Source: Saccharomycopsis phalli (Eukaryota; Ascomycota; Saccharomycetes; Ascoideales; Saccharomycopsidaceae). Taken from it: a stretch of DNA of 64,000 bases. A program made the position numbers and the translations under genes. Shown here in pieces: positions 61,911 to 64,000 of this stretch. Under the pieces are notes generated by a model. That model did no database searches. It was not told the origin of the DNA and saw nothing but the letters and a program-made list of their open reading frames with translations. The stretch's first letter is position 1, and each line of letters starts with the position of its first letter. The stretch covers positions 1,488,001 to 1,552,000 of the forward strand of contig CP073214.1 in assembly GCA_020342235.1 (NCBI GenBank). The letters are read 5' to 3'.

Positions 61911-62079
61911 TAATTTTGGCACCACGGTTTTTATATCGTACTTTTCAGCTTATTCTGTGCTAGTACCCAGTTAGTTGCTGATGATGTAAAAATGTGACTA
62001 GAAAATTTATGCCGCTCGGAACGGTGGGAACGCAAGGCTTGGATATGCACTGGACAAGTATGGAAATTTATTTGAGTGA

Positions 62080-62240
62080 TATAGACGAAATTTATGAATA
62101 ATAAAGACGAAATTTATGAGTAATAAAGACGAAATTTATGAGTAATAAGACGAAATTTATTTGAGTAATAAGACGAAATTTAGAATAATCAGACGGAAAT
62201 TCACTCTAGATTGTAATATTAAGACGAAATTCACTCTACA
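62080..62240. repeat. AAGACGAAATTTATGAGTAAT repeat
   Basis: About six degenerate 19-22 bp units. The rest of 62240-62904 shows no gene. Confidence 0.9.
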
Positions 62241-62904
62241 CTGTATATTCATGCCAATGGTTTACAATTTCTACTCATCACGCTTATTTCGTATAGATCC
62301 GAAACTTTGGATACCGGTTTACCACCGGTTTGCATCAAGACATGTAAATATAAAGTACGTAGTGTATCATTCGTGTTTTGGATTCTAATCATGTGTATAT
62401 GCCTCGGTCATTTCATGCTGGTATTAATCACTACAGGTATTTATCTCATGTAATGTGTCATCCTCGCACCACAGGTCATTCATCGTCTATATATTAATGA
62501 GTGAATTATGTTGGAATTAACGTCATTTATGATATACCTGGATTTGTAGCATGGTACTCTTGATATTATGTGCTGTGAAACTGTACTGTACTGTCTTACT
62601 CTGATATTTTATTACTCCTCATTACACTCTTTGATTCCCATGTTACTATACATATGTCTATACACCGTCAAGCCTTGAACTTTTACAATCCATTTCTTTT
62701 TCCTCAGACTTTTTTAAAATCCATTTCTTTTCCTTTGACTATTACCTTAATTTGTAATTTTCCAGTGCCAAAATTAATCTCCGTAGTCTCGAACCAAACT
62801 GACAAATCTTTCAGGCACCATCTCCAACTCACCAAGCCTCTCCTCCACTTCTCTCTCCTCTCACTCCTCTCACTCTCCTCTCACTCTCCCCGCCTCCTCT
62901 CTCC

Positions 62905-63111
62905 CTATTGATACTCCTTCAAATCCTCCGGCTCAAAAATCACCTGAACCATCAAACTGCACGTCGGACATACGGCAATCTCCTCCCCATCAATCAAGTC
63001 ATCCAAGCTGATTTGAAACCGATCACCACATGGACAGGGGTAATGGAATAGCCTAGTATCCTCGTCGTATGTAAAGTCTTCGATTTCAACCTGGTCGTAA
63101 ACCGCCTCCAT
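62905..63111 (-). CDS. DPH3: Dph3/Kti11, CSL zinc-finger diphthamide factor
   Basis: 68 aa from MEAVYDQVEIEDF. The frame is open further upstream, but the family begins here. The CSL zinc ligands are C26 and C28 (PCPCGDRF) and C48 and C51 (AVCPTC), with the DDLIDGEEI linker typical of Dph3. Dph3 supplies electrons to the Dph1-Dph2 radical enzyme in diphthamide synthesis on eEF2 and also supports Elongator-dependent tRNA modification. It is cytosolic and nuclear. It is transcribed divergently from ZWF1. Confidence 0.97.
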   Translation of the reverse strand: MEAVYDQVEIEDFTYDEDTRLFHYPCPCGDRFQISLDDLIDGEEIAVCPTCSLMVQVIFEPEDLKEYQ

Positions 63112-63199
63112 GAAAATTTTCAGTGAAAAAACTGCAAATCGCAGGCGACAAGTGAGGGGAACCAGCGCACGATACCAGCAAAAGATGCGTTGAAGATGG

Positions 63200-63410
63200 T
63201 TGAAGATTAGGGCAAGATTAGGGCAAGATTGGGGCAAGATTGGGACAAGATTAGGGCAAGATTGGGACTAGATTAGGGCAAATATTGAAAGGTAAATGGT
63301 TGGTTAATTAGAAGTAAATAGTTGGTTAATTAGAAGTAAATGGCTGGCCAGTTACAAGTAAACGGTTGACTAGTAAATGGTTAGAAGTAAGTGGTTGGCA
63401 CTAAATGACC
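63200..63410. repeat. minisatellites between DPH3 and ZWF1
   Basis: About eight units of AAGATTAGGGC/AAGATTGGGAC (10-11 bp, 63205-63285), then units of GGTTAATTAGAAGTAAAT (63295-63400). They sit in the shared divergent promoter region. Confidence 0.92.
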
Positions 63411-63842
63411 AGTCAACTGCTCAATTCTACAGTTGCCAGAATACCAGAGAATTTTTCACCACCAAATTAGTCCATGTCCAAGTGCAATTACAGGTTAGCA
63501 ACCTACATTTTCACAACCTACACCAAACCCAAGTTGTCCTACTAGTCTATAAAACGGTTGCTCAGAAAAGGCTTGCTATCCCCACAAAAGTCGGTACAGG
63601 TCTGTAATTTTGATCATCACCGCAACCATCAAATGGCACAATCACACATTTGGAGGCCTCCAAATGTCTCATTGAACCACTTGCCCACTATCCAAACTAA
63701 CTCGGCCTTTTATACTTTTCCCATAGTTACCCGCACGTTGCGAGCCCCCGCACATCGCATCGCAGGCTAACGAGCTCCGATGGCAATCGACTAGGTTTCC
63801 GACAATCCCTATTTAAGCAGGCGATTCCGGAAAATTTTTGCC

Positions 63843-64000
63843 ATGACAAAAGTATTTCAGGGGGAAACCACCATTGTGGTCTTTGGTGCCAGCGGCGACT
63901 TGGCAAAAAAGAAAACGCTCCCAGCACTCTTTGGCCTCTTTCGTGAGAAGGAATTGCCATCTCCTGTTTCGATTATAGGCTACGCGCGGTCGAAGCTTTC
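63843..64000 (+). CDS. ZWF1: glucose-6-phosphate dehydrogenase, N-terminal part
   Basis: The first 52 codons are present; the gene runs off the window. [20 protein letters not shown] continues with [19 protein letters not shown] and [18 protein letters not shown] is the NADP+-binding loop of G6PDH and the match to yeast Zwf1 is close throughout. It catalyses the first, NADPH-producing step of the oxidative pentose phosphate pathway in the cytosol. TATTTAAG at about 63809 is a likely TATA element. Confidence 0.95.
   Translation, partial: MTKVFQGETTIVVFGASGDLAKKKTLPALFGLFREKELPSPVSIIGYARSKL

Overview
The window looks like a nuclear contig of a budding yeast (Saccharomycotina). Long, mostly uninterrupted genes of fairly high GC sit in AT-rich spacers, and the families are plainly fungal: Pta1, Rei1, Kre6/Skn1, Ast1, Cdc53-type cullin, Ubc6, Ubp9/13, Zwf1. 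An alternative oxidase, a calnexin with a cytosolic tail and a COP9-signalosome subunit 3-like gene argue against Saccharomyces itself. CTG codons fall at conserved hydrophobic positions in the cullin and the aldo-keto reductase, so CTG is probably leucine and the CUG-Ser clade is unlikely. One multi-exon gene has 34-nt introns whose CTAAC branch site abuts the acceptor AG, which recalls early-diverging lineages such as Yarrowia. The species is not identified.

Layout: 1-1.1 kb, a broken reading-frame region; 1.1-6.8 kb, CSN3-like, alpha-keto amide reductase-like and calnexin genes; 8.0-9.0 kb, an interrupted RNase T2-like gene; 9.2-10.7 kb, nested repeats, including an LTR fossil that carries a tRNA-headed SINE-like insertion; 10.8-13.0 kb, PTA1; 14.7-15.0 kb, a small secreted precursor with a cationic amphipathic tail; 15.5-16.6 kb, a 5'-truncated LINE; 17.2-21.7 kb, REI1 and a CorA Mg2+ transporter; 24-28 kb, an unknown acidic/Ser-rich protein and a Srf1-like membrane protein; 31.9-33.9 kb, KRE6/SKN1; 34-37.7 kb, LTR fossils and the first copy of an inverted duplication carrying a secreted protein gene; 38.1-40.5 kb, cullin; 42.3-46.2 kb, AOX, a mitochondrial K+/H+-exchange-related gene and a spliced gene that overlaps it; 46.8 and 48.7 kb, two identical tRNA-Lys(CTT) genes; 49.6-50.6 kb, PRS; 51-54 kb, LINE copies and the second inverted-duplication copy, with a solo LTR; 55-61.8 kb, UBC6, a small possibly OB-fold protein, UBP9/13, a small unknown ORF and AST1; 62.9-64 kb, DPH3 and the start of ZWF1, divergently arranged.

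Most genes are housekeeping and unlinked in function, though CSN3-like and the cullin act in one pathway (SCF ligase and its deneddylation), as do UBC6 and UBP9/13 in the broader ubiquitin system. Nearly every gene boundary carries its own private minisatellite (units about 10-35 bp). Two related LINE-like 3'-end families with (ATT)n-type tails are scattered throughout; several copies keep target-site duplications of 11-15 bp.

The most interesting items are: (i) the inverted pair of secreted proteins whose non-coding flanks are nearly identical while the coding parts differ by about 54 amino-acid replacements and only a handful of silent changes; (ii) a candidate yeast SINE that shares its 3' end with the local LINE; (iii) a cecropin-like secreted precursor; (iv) 34-nt introns; and (v) an 8-nt overlap between two same-strand genes.
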